64,000 nt of DNA from Xanthomonas arboricola (GTDB lineage Bacteria > Pseudomonadota > Gammaproteobacteria > Xanthomonadales > Xanthomonadaceae). This document shows positions 45,580 through 54,536 of this stretch, in pieces. Numbering within the stretch: position 1 is the first letter of the stretch; every line of letters begins with the position of its first letter. The stretch spans positions 1 through 64,000 of the forward strand of contig NZ_MIGY01000001.1 in NCBI RefSeq assembly GCF_002940665.1, given 5' to 3'. A program made the position numbers and the translations under genes. The notes beneath the pieces are model-generated. The model ran no database searches and was not told where the DNA came from. It saw only the letters and a program-made list of their open reading frames with translations.

Positions 45580-47649
45580 ATGAACGCCACTACGCAAACC
45601 GAAGCCCGCGCCGTCAATACCGCCGCAGCTATCCCGCTGGAAGCCGCCGACCCGACCAAGAATCTGATTCTGGTTCCGCTGTCGCGGCTGGTGCTGCGCC
45701 CCACGGGCCGCAACGTGCGCAAGACCCCGCGCATGTCCATCCCCGAACTGGCCGCGAGCATCCAGCGCGTGGGCCTGCTGCAAAACCTGATCGTGATCGC
45801 ATCCGCCGATGGCGAGCATTACGAGGTGGTCGCCGGTGGCCGTCGCCTCGCCGCGTTGAAGCTGCTGGCGAAGAAGCACCGCATCAGCAAGGAATGGGAG
45901 GTGCCCTGCCTGCTGGTGGCCGATGGCACGGCCCGCACCGCCAGTCTGACCGAGAACGTGCAGCGCGAAGCCATGCACCCCGCAGACCAGTTTGAAGCCT
46001 TCGCGGCACTGGTGGCCGAAGGCCGACCCATTGAGGACATTGCGGCGGACTTCTCCGTCACGCCGCTGGTGGTGCAGCGCCGCTTGAAGCTCGCCAACGT
46101 GTCGCCGCGCTTGATGGCCGACTATCGCGCCGATGCCGTGAGCCTTGACCAGTTGATGGCACTGTCCATCACCGACGATCACGCCGCGCAGGAAAGCGCG
46201 TTCTACGATGCGCCGCAGTGGCAGCGCCAACCGTCCGCGCTGCGCGAGCGTCTGACCGAGCGCGAGATTGACGCCTACCGCCATCCGCTGGTGCGATTCG
46301 TCGGGCTGGACACTTACGAAGCCGCAGGCGGTGGCGTGCGCCGTGACCTGTTCGCGGAAGGTGACGCGGGCGTGTATCTGACCGATGCCGCGCTGTTGGA
46401 CAGGCTGGCGCAAGACCGGCTGGCGGGCATCGCCGCCACCGTCCGCGCCGAGGGCTGGGCGTGGGTGGATGCCACGCCGGGCGTGACCCATGCCGACCTG
46501 CACGCCTTCCAGCGTGCGCCGAGAGAACGGCGCGAGCCAAACAAGCGGGAAGCGCAACGCATCGAGAAGCTGCAAGCCCGGATGCACCAACTGGCCGAAG
46601 CCGTGGACGCCGCGATGGACGCCGATGACGAGGACAAGGCCGACGCCCTGCAGGAGGAAGGCGAAACCGTGGGCGAGCAGTTGCAGGCGTTGGAAGATGG
46701 CTTGCAGGACTACGGCCAGACCGTGAAGGCCGCAGCCGGGGCCATCGTCACCATCGACCGCAACGGCGAAGCCGTCATTCATCGCGGCCTGATGCGCGAG
46801 GCCGAGGCCAAGGCGCTGCGCACGCTGGAAAAGCTGCGCCAAGGTTTCGGCAGCGTGGAAGACGAAACCGAGAGCGACGACGAGGGCGAGAGCGAAGAAG
46901 CGCCCAAGGCCACGATCTCTGACCGGCTGGCCCAGCGCCTGAGTGCCCACCGCACCGCCGCGCTGCAAATCGAAGTCGCCCGGCATCCGCAAGCTGCGCT
47001 GGCCGCTGTGGTGCATGGCATGGTGCAGACCATCTTGCAGGAACGCCGCTACGGCCACGATCTGCCGCTGGGCGTGAGCCTCAAAGTGCAAGACCGGCTG
47101 GAAGGCATGGCCCCGGACTGGCCCGAGTCGCCCGCTGCCGTAGCGCTGCGCGAATTGCAGCAGGCATGGCGCGGCAAGCTGCCCGAGGACAGCACCGCAC
47201 TGTTCGCCGCGCTGCTGGCGATGGAGCAAGCCGAACTGGTCAAGCTGCTGGCCGTGTGCGTGGCTACGACCGTGGACGTGGTGACGCCGCGCACCACGCC
47301 ACACCAGCCCGGCGCGGAACTGGCGCAGGCCGTGGGCCTCGACATGGCCGCATGGTGGAAGCCGACCGCAGAAAGCTACTTCAAGCACGTTTCCAAGGCC
47401 GTGATTCTGGATGCCGTGGGCGAGTTCGCCCCGGCCCACGTCACCCGACTGGCGAAGTTGAAGAAGGCCGACATTGCCAGCGAAGCCGAGCGGCTGGCCG
47501 ATGGTACGGGCTGGATGCCCGCCATCTTCAAGGCCGAAGGCCCGCAGCAGGCAGTGAAGGAAAGCGCGCAGCAGGCAGGCCCGGAGCAGGACGCCCCGGA
47601 CGATGCCGAGGCAATGGCGGATGAACCCGCCGAGGCGCTGGCCGCTTGA
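45580..47649 (+). CDS. Large ParB/RepB/Spo0J-type nuclease-domain protein
   Basis: A 689-residue protein. The N-terminal ParB/Srx domain is clear (VLRPTGRNVRKTPRMSIPEL, GLLQNLIVIA, VVAGGRRLAALKLL, LTENVQREAMHPADQFEAF). A helix-turn-helix region follows (IEDIAADFSVTPLVVQRRLKL). The remaining about 450 residues are a Glu/Ala-rich region with charged helices (RIEKLQARMHQLAEAVDAAM) seen in ICE-specific ParB homologues. It is not next to parA, so a role beyond partitioning, such as DNA processing in transfer, is possible. Confidence 0.9.
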   Translation: MNATTQTEARAVNTAAAIPLEAADPTKNLILVPLSRLVLRPTGRNVRKTPRMSIPELAASIQRVGLLQNLIVIASADGEHYEVVAGGRRLAALKLLAKKHRISKEWEVPCLLVADGTARTASLTENVQREAMHPADQFEAFAALVAEGRPIEDIAADFSVTPLVVQRRLKLANVSPRLMADYRADAVSLDQLMALSITDDHAAQESAFYDAPQWQRQPSALRERLTEREIDAYRHPLVRFVGLDTYEAAGGGVRRDLFAEGDAGVYLTDAALLDRLAQDRLAGIAATVRAEGWAWVDATPGVTHADLHAFQRAPRERREPNKREAQRIEKLQARMHQLAEAVDAAMDADDEDKADALQEEGETVGEQLQALEDGLQDYGQTVKAAAGAIVTIDRNGEAVIHRGLMREAEAKALRTLEKLRQGFGSVEDETESDDEGESEEAPKATISDRLAQRLSAHRTAALQIEVARHPQAALAAVVHGMVQTILQERRYGHDLPLGVSLKVQDRLEGMAPDWPESPAAVALRELQQAWRGKLPEDSTALFAALLAMEQAELVKLLAVCVATTVDVVTPRTTPHQPGAELAQAVGLDMAAWWKPTAESYFKHVSKAVILDAVGEFAPAHVTRLAKLKKADIASEAERLADGTGWMPAIFKAEGPQQAVKESAQQAGPEQDAPDDAEAMADEPAEALAA

Positions 47650-47711
47650 GCCACGCCGAAGGCAAGCGCCCCGGCCTCGACCGGGGCGCTTCGCTGGAAG
47701 GAGAAGTCCCC

Positions 47712-47921
47712 ATGACCCGCACCACCACCAGCCGCCCGTGCATGGCGGCGATCTACGCGCCCGGCACGGTGCGCGCCCGCCGCTGGCACGGCGATGGCGA
47801 CGTGCGCGGCTACCGCCCGCCCTCGGGCTGGTCGGCCCGCGCCGATCTCACCGACATTCATCCCATCACGGGCCGCGCCTTGCCGCGTGCCATGTGGTGG
47901 ATCATCGAGACGAAGGAATAG
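47712..47921 (+). CDS. Small conserved ICE protein, unknown function
   Basis: A 69-residue protein (MTRTTTSRPCMAAIYAPGTV..., DLTDIHPITGRALPRAMWWI) with GGAAGGAGAAG upstream of the ATG. No known motif. Position after the ParB-like gene and good codon pattern support it as real. Confidence 0.65.
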   Translation: MTRTTTSRPCMAAIYAPGTVRARRWHGDGDVRGYRPPSGWSARADLTDIHPITGRALPRAMWWIIETKE

Positions 47922-47931
47922 CCACGTTCAG

Positions 47932-47966
47932 CACCGCGCCCAGGCCGTTCCGTCCTGGGCGCGGTG
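47932..47966 (+). terminator. Strong hairpin after the 69-residue gene
   Basis: A 13-bp perfect inverted repeat CACCGCGCCCAGG / CCTGGGCGCGGTG with a nine-base loop starts ten bases after the stop. No T run follows, so its role as a terminator is probable rather than shown. Confidence 0.5.
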
Positions 47967-48139
47967 AACTTCAAAAATCCGGGCGCGGCGGTGGCCGCGC
48001 CCGGTGTCGAAGGCGAACAGCCGGAACACCACGCCGCCGCCTTCGCTTGTGCTCAGGCGGCGGCGTTGAAGGCATCGCAATACCGCGAGATGCCTTCTTT
48101 CATTGCCCCCATAAATGACAAGAGCAATTAAAGTGAAGT

Positions 48140-48158
48140 GATATTGGGGGGCAATATC
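48140..48158 (+). promoter_or_regulatory. Hairpin enclosing the ribosome-binding site
   Basis: The perfect 7-bp inverted repeat GATATTG / CAATATC surrounds GGGGG, the only Shine-Dalgarno-like sequence before the ATG at 48161. As DNA it could be an operator for a dimeric repressor; as RNA it would present the ribosome-binding site in a loop. Confidence 0.65.
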
Positions 48159-48160
48159 TA

Positions 48161-48979
48161 ATGAACAAAGAACATCGTCCGCATGGCAAGGCTCCTACCG
48201 CATGGGAAGCCGACATTCTCAAAATCCGGGCCTTTGAGATGGTGCTGATCCTTTTCTACATGGAAGATTTGCGGCGCTTCATCATGGGCTCCATCGAGGC
48301 GACCGACAAACTGCATGGGCTGAATCGGCTGAGTGATGGCAAACCCAAGACCAGGGAAGGCAAGAAGCTGGAGCTGGCCCGCGCCGTGCTGGTTTCCGAA
48401 GGGGTCATTGACCAGGCGGAGAGCGATGAACTCAAGGAATTGGTGGACTACCGCAACATCATTGGGCACACGATCCATGACCTGACCGTGGATGTGGGAG
48501 CCTATTCTGATCTGACCAGACAGCGAGACCCCAAGACCTTCAAACCGATGCCTTTGTATGACTACACGGCAGCCAAACGGGCCAAGGCGCTGCGGCAGAA
48601 GGTGAGCAAAGGCATGATGAAGAAGTTCATGATGATGGCGTCGCTCGACTTCCTGACCTTTGAAGCGGCGGAGAAGACCTACGTTGCGGAGATCGAGCGG
48701 CTGAAGAAGCGGGTCAACCGAGGCATCGTGAAGGCCAACAAGGTGATTGCGGAAACGAATCGCATCATGAAGGCCATCCCGGAGTCGGTCATGGAATCGG
48801 CCCAGCCCGGCCACCCGAGGAACGTCAAGGAAAACGGAACCTTGAGCAAGCGCGGCGTGGAGTGCGTTTTCCAGCTCTTTGAAGCCCAAGCAACCCCGTT
48901 GGCTGCGGCTTACCTGATGAGGATTTCGCAGCGCTCGGCCACGCATTGGTTTGCCAAGTGGAAGGCCAGCAAGGCGTAG
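48161..48979 (+). CDS. Orphan cargo protein with RNxxxH (HEPN-like) motif and C-terminal HTH-like end
   Basis: A 272-residue protein not recognised as a named family. The N-terminal half is helical and contains DYRNIIGH: Arg98-Asn99-xxx-His103 fits the RNxxxH motif of HEPN ribonucleases, preceded by a helix with Glu/Lys (SDELKELV). The second half is basic and helical ([38 protein letters not shown]). The last 30 residues ([27 protein letters not shown]) look like a helix-turn-helix. Its DNA is less GC-rich than the flanking core genes. An RNA-targeting, self-regulated defence or stability gene is an inference. Confidence 0.6.
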   Translation: MNKEHRPHGKAPTAWEADILKIRAFEMVLILFYMEDLRRFIMGSIEATDKLHGLNRLSDGKPKTREGKKLELARAVLVSEGVIDQAESDELKELVDYRNIIGHTIHDLTVDVGAYSDLTRQRDPKTFKPMPLYDYTAAKRAKALRQKVSKGMMKKFMMMASLDFLTFEAAEKTYVAEIERLKKRVNRGIVKANKVIAETNRIMKAIPESVMESAQPGHPRNVKENGTLSKRGVECVFQLFEAQATPLAAAYLMRISQRSATHWFAKWKASKA

Positions 48980-49724
48980 CGCTTTCCGTCTGCGCTGTTC
49001 GGTTGGATACCTCGGGCGTGTCGGCGCGATGCGCCGCCGGGCTTTCGGGCTGCGCCCCATGCTTCGTGCCGAATCACGGCCATTCGGCTTCAATCCCTCA
49101 CGCCTTCGCGCCTGCGGCGCTGCGCGCTTCGCTTGCCTCCGGGGGAAAACCCTGCGGGCTATCCCCGCCGCGCGATGCTTGGCGCCCCTCGGGCACTGCC
49201 GAACCGGCTGCGCCGGATCGGCCCGGCCAGCGCCCCACCGCATGGGCAGGGCTGGGGCGGTACGCCGGGGCTTGCTGCGGCAGGTTGTACGAATGCGTGC
49301 CGTCCTCAACGCTGGCGGTTCTCGCCCATCACGTCACGAAGGACGGTTCACAGACATCCCGCCCGGCATCGCTATGGAGCTTCCATGTCACGCCTCAAGG
49401 CTGGCGCCCCTAAATGCGGCAGGGGCGTTCTCGCCTGTCGTTGGGGTATTGACCTGGCCCGCGTCAGGGCGCAAGCCGGTGCAGCCTGTGTGCGGGGATG
49501 CCGAGCCGGCCCTGTCTCCTTTCGGTGCGGTTCGGCCCAAGGCGTCCTTGTCTCGTTGTGAATCCTGGCGGTGGCGCGGCTGCGCCTCGGGCTTCATGGC
49601 TGCAACCGTCCGGCTCTCCACTGCGTTGCGACCGCAAGCGGTGCAGCCAGCCCGTCCCCCGCCGGCCGGATCACAACAAGGACGCGATGGGCGCGAACCT
49701 TGTTCCACCAAAAGGAGATCCATC
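48980..49724 (+). repeat. 745-base GC-rich spacer, repeat copy D
   Basis: No gene. About 49032-49230 aligns with 50202-50400 almost throughout: GGGCTTTCGGGCTGCGCCCC, CACGGCCATTCGGCTTCAAT, GCGCCTGCGGCGCTGCGCGC, ATCCCCGCCGCG, GAACCGGCT...CGCCGGATCGG. A weaker unit follows at about 49565-49640 (GCGGCTGCGCCTCGGGCTTC...CCGTCCGGCTC). The end carries AAAGGAG for the DUF736 gene. Confidence 0.8.
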
Positions 49725-50039
49725 ATGGCCAACATCGGCACCTTCACCGCAGACAAAGACGGCTTCACCGGCACGCTTCGCACCCTGACGCTCAACGTCA
49801 AGGTCAAGCTGGTGCCCAACGACAAGGGAGACAACGAGAAGGCCCCGGACTTCCGCCTGCAGGCCGCCAGTCACGACATAGGCGCGGCGTGGAAGAAGAC
49901 CAGCGAGGCCGGGCGCGAGTACATCTCCGTGACCCTCGACGATCCTTCGTTCCCGGCCACGGTCTACGCCCGCCTGATCGAAGGCGAGGACGGCACGCAC
50001 GACCTGATCTGGTCGCGCAGCAAGCCCCAGACGGCCTGA
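49725..50039 (+). CDS. DUF736 family protein
   Basis: A 104-residue DUF736 protein ([60 protein letters not shown]). The family is nearly restricted to conjugative elements and plasmids; function unknown. AAAGGAG seven bases before the ATG is a strong ribosome-binding site, consistent with high expression. Confidence 0.92.
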   Translation: MANIGTFTADKDGFTGTLRTLTLNVKVKLVPNDKGDNEKAPDFRLQAASHDIGAAWKKTSEAGREYISVTLDDPSFPATVYARLIEGEDGTHDLIWSRSKPQTA

Positions 50040-50404
50040 CGGCCTGACGGCCGCCAGCGCCCCGCCCACGCGGCGGGGCGCAGTGCTGCTTTTGCGGCGC
50101 TGCGTGGAGGCAGCACCATCGCCTGGTCTGCGCCGTGTCGAGTTGCTTGAGTATGCGTTGAGTCTGCGGTTGCAAGAACAGTCGGGCGTGCGGTGCCTTG
50201 CACCGCCGGGCTTTTCGGGCTGCGCCCCGTGCCGACTTCACCGTCACGGCCATCCGGCTCCAATCCCTCACGCCTACGCGCCTGCGGCGCTGCGCGCTTC
50301 GCTTGCCCTCCGGGGATCGGCGCAAGGCCCATCCCCGCCGCGTTGCACTTGACGCCCCTTGAACGCCGCCGAACCGGCTTTCGCCGGATCGGCCGGGCCG
50401 TCGC
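50040..50404 (+). repeat. 365-base GC-rich spacer, repeat copy E
   Basis: No gene. Its right half (50202-50400) is the second copy of the long imperfect repeat seen at 49032-49230. The repeat ends at the 3' end of the minus-strand XRE gene. Confidence 0.75.
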
Positions 50405-50698
50405 CTACGGCTGGGCCGCTGCTGCGAGCTGGCTTTCAGCCTCGCTCATCAGCACGGCCGTGCTGCATTCGAGCGCGCCGGCGATCTTGAAGATGATCGC
50501 CAGCGTGGGCATGTGCTCGCCGCGTTCGATCTTGCCCATGTGGGAGCGCTCGATACCGGCCTGGTGCGCCAGCGATTCCTGCGCGATGCCGCGCTCCATC
50601 CGCAGCGCACGCACCGCCGCGCCGAAGGCGTGAGCCAGCTCGGCGTCGTGGGTGGTGGAGCCGGCCGGTCGGCCGCGCTGGACGGTTCGCTTCTGCAT
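50405..50698 (-). CDS. XRE-family transcriptional regulator
   Basis: A 97-residue Cro/C1-type helix-turn-helix protein (VRALRMERGIAQESLAHQAG, IERSHMGKIERGEHMPTLAI). It is a typical regulator of Tn4371-type elements, encoded divergently from the downstream replication and transfer block. It probably controls the promoter region at 50699-50913 and its own transcription. The start was placed at MQKRTVQRG. Confidence 0.9.
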   Translation of the reverse strand: MQKRTVQRGRPAGSTTHDAELAHAFGAAVRALRMERGIAQESLAHQAGIERSHMGKIERGEHMPTLAIIFKIAGALECSTAVLMSEAESQLAAAAQP

Positions 50699-50913
50699 AG
50701 ACAGAAGCGTCAATTCGCAGCACAATTAAAACCACGTTATCTTTAACTCAATCACTCGATTCGATCCTTTTTCGTGCTTCTACGTTTTTACGGAAATCCG
50801 CCTCTGAGGCTTTCTGCAAAAGCGCACAGTCTCATCCGTGCATTTCTTCCAATCCGCCGATACGGCTTTACGCTTTCACGTTTGGGTGGATTTGTTCCAA
50901 GAAGGGGCCGCCC
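50699..50913. promoter_or_regulatory. Divergent control region of the ICE maintenance/transfer block
   Basis: 215 bases, clearly more AT-rich than their surroundings (AATTAAAACCACGTTATCTT, TTCGATCCTTTTTCGTGCTT), lie between the XRE gene and the gene block that runs to the relaxase. They probably hold the promoters for both directions. No operator could be defined by eye. Confidence 0.55.
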
Positions 50914-51261
50914 ATGAACCGACTCATCACCGAGGACGAGCGCAGGCAGTTGCTGGCCCACGGCCAGGCTCGCGCCCGTGGCGAGGCCATCGACCCGCTG
51001 CCCGTGGCGCGGCTATTCACTCCGGACGCGCATCTCATCTGGCTGCTGGCCGCGCTCGATCCTGTCGATGGCGATACGGCCTGGGGACTGATCGACCTGG
51101 GGCTGGGGATGCCCGAACTGGGCTCCGTGAAGCTGTCCGATCTGGCATCCATCGTCGGGCCGCGCCAGCAGCCCGTGATGCGGGATCGGTATTTCCAGGC
51201 AGCGCGCCCGCTGTCGGAATATCTGCGGCTGGCCCAGGAGAACGGTTCCATCCTCGATTGA
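50914..51261 (+). CDS. DUF2958 family protein, copy 2
   Basis: A 115-residue paralogue of the product at 42639. Both share VARLFTPDA..WLL, WGLIDLGLGMPELGSVKLSD and a C-terminal RDR.F.A.RPLSEYLRLA. It is the first gene of the block leading to repA. Function unknown. Confidence 0.88.
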   Translation: MNRLITEDERRQLLAHGQARARGEAIDPLPVARLFTPDAHLIWLLAALDPVDGDTAWGLIDLGLGMPELGSVKLSDLASIVGPRQQPVMRDRYFQAARPLSEYLRLAQENGSILD

Positions 51262-51603
51262 ACCGTTCGCGCTCCAGCCAGACCGGGCGCATTGAGACTA
51301 TTTCAGTCTTATTCCTGACCTGTCCGGTCTGAATCCGCACTCTTGCATCAAACCATTGCTGGTGTGACTCAATCAGTCAGGCTCTTTTGTGCGGAGTCGG
51401 GCACGGTGTTTTATGCCGCATGACGTTTTCAGGTCGAGCGGCCGTCGCATTCGGACGGGATTCGCAATACACCGGAGCCAATCTGGCTTGATACCGCATG
51501 TTACAGCTTGAATTGACACAGAGGACGGTTTTGACCTGGATGCGGTAGCTCCGTTTTGATCTGCCCGTGGCGGCGTTCCTGCGGTTCGACAGGAGCTTTC
51601 GTC
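51262..51603 (+). other. 342-base intergenic, no gene seen
   Basis: No coding pattern is visible. A small hairpin AGACT / AGTCT with ATTTC loop followed by TATT (about 51294-51312) may be a weak terminator for the DUF2958 gene. The rest is of mixed composition and may include a promoter for the DUF2285 gene. Confidence 0.5.
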
Positions 51604-52395
51604 ATGGTCAACCCTCATCACGTTGCCCACTGGTATCCCACCGCCGCCTATCTGTACATCCTGGGATTGGACATGCTGGCGCTGGCCTGGGAGTATCTGC
51701 GCAGGCATCCCGATTACCGGCTCGACTGGATGCGCCACCGTCGCCGGTCACAGGCCGCACAACATGCGGCGCTGCGCTGGGGCTTGCGCCTGCTGGAAGA
51801 CCCTGCCCTGGATGCGCGCGACGCGCACCCGGCCTGGCTGCCCGGCAATGCCGCCGTGGTGCAGCTCCATCCCGATCCCGATCCGCCGCCGGATGCGGCC
51901 GTGTTCGCGTTCTGGCGCATCCCTGGCCACAAGCAACTGCTGCACGACGGCAAGGGACTGGCGCTGATCGTGCGCAGTCCCGGCCATTATTCGCGCTTCG
52001 CGCTCGCTCCGGGTCTGGAGGACGGCATGGCGGTCGTCCATGCTCATCGCGGAAGTGGTGACGGCGGCGCTGCCGCGCCTGCCCGCTGCCATGCGCTCGT
52101 GCCGGACGCCGCGCTGGCCCATGCCATGCCCAGGCCACCTCCTGCCGCACTGTTGGAGCTGCACACCTTGCAGGCGCTCGACGCGACCCTGGCGGGTGCG
52201 TCCTTGCGCGAAGTGGGCGAAGGGCTGTTCGGTGCCGACGCCGTGGCCGACTGGTACAGCGACGGCGGCCTGCGCTCCAAGGTACGCCGCCTTGTGCGGC
52301 GCGGCGATGCGCTAATGCGCGGCGGCTATCGCCGCCTAGCACAATTGCCGCCGCTTGAGAAGGGTCGTTTTGATAAGGACGCAAAACGACCCTGA
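51604..52395 (+). CDS. DUF6499/DUF2285-domain ICE regulator
   Basis: A 263-residue protein of the kind always found ahead of the AlpA-like gene in these elements. The N-terminal segment (WYPTAAYLYILGLDMLALAWEYLRRHPDYR) is the DUF6499 part. The C-terminal DUF2285 part (LHTLQALDATLAGASLREVG, LRSKVRRLVRRGDALMRGGY) is probably a DNA-binding helical domain. By analogy with Mesorhizobium ICE activators it may control excision or transfer genes; this is inference. Confidence 0.87.
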   Translation: MVNPHHVAHWYPTAAYLYILGLDMLALAWEYLRRHPDYRLDWMRHRRRSQAAQHAALRWGLRLLEDPALDARDAHPAWLPGNAAVVQLHPDPDPPPDAAVFAFWRIPGHKQLLHDGKGLALIVRSPGHYSRFALAPGLEDGMAVVHAHRGSGDGGAAAPARCHALVPDAALAHAMPRPPPAALLELHTLQALDATLAGASLREVGEGLFGADAVADWYSDGGLRSKVRRLVRRGDALMRGGYRRLAQLPPLEKGRFDKDAKRP

Positions 52396-52478
52396 GCAAG
52401 AGGGCTTCGTTTTCTGAGACTGCCTCCATCCGGTTGCGCTGTGTGGCCGGAGCTTTGAAAGCTATGGAGGTTCTCACC

Positions 52479-52760
52479 ATGCGTCCCGCTCCCTTGCGGC
52501 CTGCCGCCGCTCCTGCCACTACCACTGCGCAACCGCAGCGTTACCTCACCAACGACGAAGCCGCTGACTATCTGCGCCTGTCGCCGCGCACGCTGGAAAA
52601 GCAGCGCGTGCTGGGTGGCGGCCCCAAGTTCCGCAAGTTCGGCCGGCGCGTCATGTACGCCGTGGCCGACCTCGATGCCTGGGCCGCCGAGCGCAGCTTC
52701 GAGAGCACATCCGATCCCGAATACGCCGAGCAGCATTCGGCGGACAGCCGTGCGCGCTGA
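52479..52760 (+). CDS. AlpA-like helix-turn-helix protein
   Basis: A 93-residue MerR/excisionase-type DNA-binding protein (YLTNDEAADYLRLSPRTLEKQRVLG, KFRKFGRRVMYAVADLDAWA). Such proteins act as recombination directionality factors or regulators in ICEs. TGGAGG lies just upstream of the ATG. repA begins 14 bases after its stop. Confidence 0.9.
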   Translation: MRPAPLRPAAAPATTTAQPQRYLTNDEAADYLRLSPRTLEKQRVLGGGPKFRKFGRRVMYAVADLDAWAAERSFESTSDPEYAEQHSADSRAR

Positions 52761-52774
52761 TCGCTTGCACGCGG

Positions 52775-53644
52775 ATGGCCTTCGCCATGTCCAGCCCTGC
52801 GCTGCCATCCCGGCAGCGGCCGTTGCAGGAGCGCGAACAGCTCGACCTGTTCCGCGCCTTGCCGGGCGACATGGCGCCGCGCGACAACCAGGACTTGATG
52901 GCCTATCCGTTCTTCTCGCTCGGCAAGTCCAAGCGGGTCAAGCCCATCGACTTCCGAGCGGGCAACGTGACGATCCGCGTGGAAGGCACGCAGGAGCATG
53001 GCATCGCCACGATTTGGGATGCGGACGTGCTGATATGGGCGGCCTCGCAGATCGTGGAAGCGAAGGACGCGGGCCTGCGGCCGTCGCGGCTGATGCACGC
53101 CACGCCTTACGAGATCCTGCGCTTCATCGGGCGCGGCAAGTCGCTGCGCGACTACCAGCGCCTCAAGGCTGCGCTCGACCGGCTGCAATCGACCACGGTG
53201 GCCACGTCCATCCGCGAGACGACCGGGCGGCGCCTGCACCGTTTCTCGTGGATCAACGAATGGAAGGAGCTGGCCGATGCCAGCGGTACGCCGCTGGGCA
53301 TCGAGCTGATTCTGCCGGACTGGTTCTACGCGGGCGTGCTCGACGCGGCCCTGGTGCTGACCATCGACCCGGCATATTTCCGGCTGACTGGCGGCATCGA
53401 GCGGTGGCTGTACCGGCTGGTGCGCAAGCACGGCGGCAAGCAGGCATACGGCTGGCAGTTCGACTTTCGCTACCTGCACCAGAAATCGGGCAGCACCGCC
53501 AAGCCCTACGACTTCGCTTGCGACCTGCGCGCGCTGGTCGCGCGGCAGTCGCTGCCCGGCTACGTCCTGGGCATCGAGCGGATGCCGGACAACGGCATGG
53601 AGCTGCTGACCTTCCGGCCCGTGCCACAGACGGCACGGGGATAA
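52775..53644 (+). CDS. repA: Replication initiator protein A
   Basis: A 289-residue RPA-type (RepA) initiator (DLMAYPFFSLGKSKRVKPID, GTQEHGIATIWDADVLIWA, ATPYEILRFIGRGKSLRDYQ, RWLYRLVRKHGGKQAYGW). It probably binds the iterons at 53669-53732 immediately downstream, allowing the excised element to replicate. An in-frame ATG twelve bases downstream (MSSPALPS) is an alternative start. Confidence 0.92.
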   Translation: MAFAMSSPALPSRQRPLQEREQLDLFRALPGDMAPRDNQDLMAYPFFSLGKSKRVKPIDFRAGNVTIRVEGTQEHGIATIWDADVLIWAASQIVEAKDAGLRPSRLMHATPYEILRFIGRGKSLRDYQRLKAALDRLQSTTVATSIRETTGRRLHRFSWINEWKELADASGTPLGIELILPDWFYAGVLDAALVLTIDPAYFRLTGGIERWLYRLVRKHGGKQAYGWQFDFRYLHQKSGSTAKPYDFACDLRALVARQSLPGYVLGIERMPDNGMELLTFRPVPQTARG

Positions 53645-53668
53645 CTTCGGAAAAGCCTGTGGATGGTG

Positions 53669-53820
53669 TCGTGCTATCAGGCGTGCGGGGTATCGTGCTA
53701 TCAGGCGTGAGACTATCGTGCTATCAGGCGTGCCGATCGGCCGCAAACCCGCGCCAGCACTGGGTTTGCGCGTCCTCTAACTTCCCTAACTTAATTTCTC
53801 TAACTTTTAGTAGAGAAACG
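53669..53820 (+). repeat. Iterons and AT-rich repeats: probable replication origin
   Basis: Three identical 17-base direct repeats TCGTGCTATCAGGCGTG lie at 53669-53685, 53693-53709 and 53716-53732, spaced 24 and 23 bases, about two helical turns. An AT-rich stretch follows with three CYCTAACTT repeats (53775, 53784, 53798) and an inverted TCTCTA/TAGAGA. Initiator-site array plus unwinding-type AT repeats right after repA is the layout of an iteron origin. Confidence 0.8.
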
Positions 53821-53897
53821 CCGCTGCGGTGGACAACCACCACGCGGCCACCAACGCAGCAGCAACAGCCTGGCTTTCCAGCATGGAGGGCCAGGCC

Positions 53898-54536
53898 ATG
53901 ATCGTCGCTCTGCTCAACCAGAAAGGCGGCGTGGGCAAGACCACGCTCGCCACGCACATCGCCGGCGAACTGGCGATGCGGGGGCAATCGGTCATCCTGC
54001 TGGACGCCGACCCGCAGGGTTCATCGCTGGACTGGACGCAGCGCAGAAGCCAGCAAGGCTTGCCACGGCTGTTTAGCGCCGTGGGCCTCGCACGCGAAAC
54101 GCTGCATCAGGAGGCGCCAGAACTCGCCAGGCGGGCCGATCACATCGTCATCGACGGGCCGCCGCGCATCGCGGCGCTGGCGCGCTCCGCGCTGCTGGCG
54201 GCCGAGCGCGTGCTGATCCCCGTGCAGCCCAGCCCTTACGACCTGTGGGCCAGCGCCGAGATGGTGGCGCTGATCCGCGAGGCGCAGGTGTTTCGGCCTG
54301 TGCTGCGCGCGGCCTTTGTCATCAACCGGCGCGTGGGCACCACGGTGATCGGGCGCGAAGCGCGCCAGGCGCTCGCCGACCAGCCGCTTCCTGCGCTGCG
54401 CGCGGAAGTGCATCAGCGCATCGTGTTCGCCGATAGCGTGGCCGCTGGCCGGCTTGCACGCGAGACGGCACCCGACAGCGCCGCCGCGCGTGAGATCACT
54501 GCGCTGGTCGATGAACTGCTGCGGTGGCCGTCATGA
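53898..54536 (+). CDS. parA: ParA-family partition ATPase
   Basis: A 212-residue ParA/MinD-type ATPase: deviant Walker A LNQKGGVGKTTLATHIAGEL, ILLDADPQGSSLDW (Walker A'), HIVIDGPPRIAALARSALLA (Walker B region). It would segregate the excised, replicating form. Translation start was taken at MIVALLNQKGG; an open frame without family sequence extends upstream. Its stop overlaps the next start (ATGA). Confidence 0.92.
   Translation: MIVALLNQKGGVGKTTLATHIAGELAMRGQSVILLDADPQGSSLDWTQRRSQQGLPRLFSAVGLARETLHQEAPELARRADHIVIDGPPRIAALARSALLAAERVLIPVQPSPYDLWASAEMVALIREAQVFRPVLRAAFVINRRVGTTVIGREARQALADQPLPALRAEVHQRIVFADSVAAGRLARETAPDSAAAREITALVDELLRWPS

Noticed and set aside
45559-47439. 626-codon open frame antisense to the ParB-like gene
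   Set aside because: Shadow of a real ParB-domain gene; composition typical of antisense high-GC frames.
48951-49724. Long open frame running in frame into the DUF736 gene
   Set aside because: It is encoded by the repeated GC-rich spacer; the strong AAAGGAG and family start place translation at 49725.
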